Positions 61,154 through 64,000 of a DNA stretch of 64,000 nt are shown one piece after another; position 1 is the stretch's first letter; each line of letters starts with the position of its first letter. Under the pieces are notes generated by a model. That model was not told the DNA's origin. It worked only from the letters and a program-made list of their open reading frames with translations, and searched no databases. Source of the stretch: Syngnathus acus (taxonomy: Eukaryota > Chordata > Actinopteri > Syngnathiformes > Syngnathidae); NCBI RefSeq assembly GCF_901709675.1, contig NC_051104.1, forward strand, positions 6,057,501 to 6,121,500, in the 5' to 3' direction. Position numbers and translations under genes: made by a program.

Positions 61154-62932
61154 CTAAACCGTGATTGAAAACAACATGAGACTATCAAATATGCATCCAG
61201 CATTCCGTACATATCTTATAATACACTATCGTATTATTCCCTTCAATGCCATGTTAAATACTTTCCATGCATTTTTAATTTGCACCACAAGTTGTTTGTC
61301 CCGTAATTTCTGATGTAAGCTATGTTAGCGTCCATTTTCCACCAACCGTAACGCTGGGCCCGACTAAATAACAATGTGCGCACTATGCAGAGCGCTGATG
61401 GGAAACTTCAGTATAAACATAGCAGAGGGCATTGCAAAATATTGGCAGGAGTTTTGAAGAATTGGGAGGATCAGTCAGCTGAACACAAGACAGCGCTCTA
61501 CCACAAAATTTTCTGTCAAAGCCTTTTCTCACTCTTGGCATGTCTGATGGAATTTGCTCTTATACGATGATGCATAATTTTGTACTGAATCCGATGACCG
61601 ACTGGAACTGTGTCAAAGCCGCTGTGAGACTATAGAAACAAACTATATTGTGGATCTTTATTTAAAAAATACGCAAAGCAAAATGGATACTGTATACTGT
61701 TCATCAAAAGTTACGATATTTGTTCAAGAATCAACCACACGCATGCACCTCGCACACAACCGGTCTGGCTCTGTAGTATCTATTTATAAACGTTGAAAAA
61801 TGTCGGGTCATCGAGTGTGGTGTGCAAACAGTCATCAAAATGAGAGCCCAGCGTTTCTAAAAATGTCTTTTCAGGGATCCTCCAAAACGTGCCCGCCGCA
61901 AATTCTCGTCTTGCATCTTTGCAAGCTCTCCTTGAGTTTCTTCTCTTCATTACATGTACACAACCGGACTAGGTGGATCCTGACACTAAATTCCTACTGC
62001 AGTGCACCAACCACATCAACCACCTCCTCTGGCTTCGGAATCACAGAACATTCCTTGTGCACAGACGCCGCTAAGCCGACTTTGCTCGGTTTTGTCAACC
62101 AATTCCACAAGTTATTTAGAGAAAACAAAACCACTTGTAGATGTTCTGTCATTGACTGACAATGTGTATTTGGCCAAAAATCATATAAAATAGACTCTAC
62201 AATCTCTGTGAGTTTGAATCAGATAAGGGATGGATGGGTTGTCATGATGTCACAGTTTTACAAGATTATAAGATTATGAGCAAAATGAAAAGTAAATACC
62301 ATGTCCTCCGATTGTCTGCCGATCAGACCAAAAACATCACTTTGTCCTGACTTAACACAGCCTACTTTCTGTATAAATATTATCATATTGTCAACGTATG
62401 ATGATTTCAAAATTAATTTGCATTTCATTAGGGAATATAAGCAGAAAATCTCACAGAAAAGAAAAGTCTGACTTGATCAGTAGAAACACACAGAAGTACA
62501 CGTAGGGAACAAATTCACAATTGTACACGTTCACACAGTAATTACGATGGAAGAGAACTTCAGACTTTCTAACTACATGTCGTTGAAATACCAAAAGACA
62601 TGATGGGAAGGACTGAAACTGCTTTACCAGAAAGCGGAGAACTACACTGCCCCATAATCACAGCGGGTCATGTAAGCTGTATATTTAGCTTTTTGTCCCC
62701 GCATTGTCCCGATGGTTGGTCACTTGTAGCCAAATCAAACTCAAGTCACGGAAAAAGGACAATGAAAAGTTCCCCAAACATGCATCGGTACAACAGATGA
62801 CTCAAATCACTTTATCTTACACTGTTTCCAAATAACAAAAACTACTTCTGTACATCCTAAAATTAAAACATAGCCTGAAGAGGCCACCTGCACATCAAAC
62901 CCGAGTGAGAGGAAGTAATTAAACTTGCTTAC
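61154..62932 (-). other. col21a1 intron 1 (non-coding)
   Basis: About 1.8 kb between the 5' untranslated exon and the exon carrying the start codon. It begins with GTAAGC (minus strand) and ends with a rather pyrimidine-poor CGGTTTAG. I see no coding sequence in it. The plus-strand open frame of 119 codons at 61,800-62,159 has no recognisable protein and overlaps nothing conserved that I know. Confidence 0.45.
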
Positions 62933-63077
62933 CCTCTATGGAAGCACAGTCAAGAAGTGATGACAGGGCCGTGCCTGTGCTTCAGCGTCAAATATTCACA
63001 AGTGACGAAGATGAGAAAATGAGGAGACTCAAGTCCTGAATTGGTAGTGACAGTCCTCTTTCTGGTTGGCACATGAA
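62933..63077 (-). other. col21a1: col21a1 exon 1, 5' untranslated (predicted)
   Basis: Predicted first exon between the TATA box and the donor CATAGAGG|GTAAGCAAG at 62,933/62,932. It has no reading frame continuing into the protein. It contains an ATG at 63,072-63,074 that opens a 28-codon upstream frame ending with TGA at 62,988-62,990. This ATG lies almost at the predicted cap site, so it may be skipped. The 5' end is an estimate from TATA spacing. Confidence 0.5.
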
Positions 63078-63101
63078 ATGGTAGGAGTGTCAGGGCAGGC
63101 C

Positions 63102-63107
63102 TTTATA
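63102..63107 (-). promoter_or_regulatory. TATA box of col21a1
   Basis: On the minus strand the sequence reads TATAAAGG (core at these positions). A start site 25-30 bases downstream would fall near 63,075-63,080, directly in front of the non-coding exon that ends in a good GTAAGC splice donor. The spacing to a plausible first exon supports it. No transcript evidence is available. Confidence 0.5.
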
Positions 63108-64000
63108 AATCGTGGCAGGCTTCACCACAAAATGTAGCCAGAGTCCCGTGCTACGTACATGTGCATGGACCACATCTCACATATGCTTTTGGGTTTGTGT
63201 TTTACACATCTTTTGGTGTTAATTTTGGATCAGATGATTTTAAAAAAAAATGTCTCATTAATTCATCACCTTTTGAATAAAAAAATATACCAAAGGATAC
63301 AGAAATTAGAATGTCAACACAAATTCTTAACTAAACACACTAATCCAACAGAGAGCCTATTTTAGCACCAAAAAGGGAGCATATGTAAAGGTTTTAACCA
63401 GTAAACCGCACAGTTTCAATAAATTACAGACTCAACAATAAATGTTAAATAACATCTGTTGCACGTTGCAAAGAAAGCAGAGAACATCTAGATTGTTTAT
63501 TCTTGTAAGTTACTAAATCAGGGTGATCAAGCAGAAACTATTGCCATCATTAACTGCAAGCAATGTAAAGTTGTTTTTTGCTGCACATAGGAAAATACTT
63601 TTTGATATTCTGAATTGTACAATTTTAGGGGCATTCATTAGAGGGGATAACAACTTGTCGAAGTGCTGTTGCTAAATTACATGTCACCGTCTGAACACAT
63701 TAACCTGGTGTAGGGATGAACACAGTATATAATTAAAAAACAGTTAAGAGTTCTTGATACACGCAGGGACGATGACATTTGGTTTATTGGTACAAAAGAT
63801 TAATTAAGAATGTTGAGCCACTGGTGCCCTCTACTGGGATACTGAGAAGAGTGAGGGGGAGATGCATCTATCATCTGGAATGCAGAAGTAACCAACCAGG
63901 AGTTAAAATTTAAGAGTTTAAAATTCTGCCTTGGAAAAAAATAGCTTATTTGTATGTTTTCTGCAAGAACCCTTATTTATAATTGCGTAAAACATCATCC
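63108..64000. other. 5' flank of col21a1, no supported gene
   Basis: About 0.9 kb upstream of the predicted promoter. AT-rich, with no CpG-island character and no recognisable coding exon. Upstream control elements may lie here, but I cannot name any. Confidence 0.4.

Noticed and set aside
61800-62159. 119-codon plus-strand open frame inside intron 1
   Set aside because: Antisense to col21a1, no recognisable motif, no promoter or poly-A signal tied to it.
1-64000. tRNA, rRNA, CRISPR, operon or viral genes
   Set aside because: No cloverleaf with matching arms, no spaced direct-repeat array, and no recognisable viral or transposase reading frame was found on either strand.

Overview
This window is nuclear DNA from a vertebrate, almost certainly a ray-finned (teleost) fish. 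It is AT-rich and dominated by introns and intergenic sequence. It carries tRNA-derived SINE and 'ccgtattttccgcactataaggcgcacc'-type MITE sequences typical of percomorph-like fish genomes. It holds one recognisable protein gene, split into many small exons with GT-AG borders. The species cannot be fixed from the sequence alone.

Positions 1 to about 37,350 contain no gene I can support. This is a long stretch downstream of the collagen gene. It contains three copies of one palindromic MITE family (12,115-12,409; 15,593-15,805; 17,580-17,989), a related MITE (24,324-24,568), a decayed tRNA-derived SINE (about 10,655-10,845), a hAT-like terminus (30,652-30,721), two copies of a G-rich repeat end (5,690-5,766; 19,019-19,085), a 90-bp tandem duplication (33,140-33,297), microsatellites and two clean hairpins. 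Such a stretch could hold distant regulatory DNA, but that is inference.

Positions 38,920-61,110 on the minus strand hold a complete coding sequence for the collagen alpha-1(XXI) chain (col21a1), a small FACIT-like collagen. I could assemble 29 coding exons plus one 5' non-coding exon (62,933 to about 63,077). The exon lengths sum to 2,640 bases, giving one uninterrupted 879-residue frame. The order is signal peptide, von Willebrand factor A domain with an intact MIDAS, TSPN/laminin-G-like domain, a 12-bp micro-exon and linker, collagenous COL2, a cysteine-bearing NC2 neck, collagenous COL1 and a short NC1 tail with a Cys-x4-Cys motif. A TATA box lies just upstream of the non-coding first exon.

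The main points for a second look are internal to this gene: a likely GC-AG intron in the vWA region, Gly-to-Glu and Gly-to-Ala breaks in COL2, a 54-bp exon that places two cysteines inside COL2, a 12-bp exon at the TSPN/collagen junction, and a triple helix about 80 residues shorter than my recollection of the human protein. I found no mobile gene cassette, CRISPR array, operon or novel multi-gene system.
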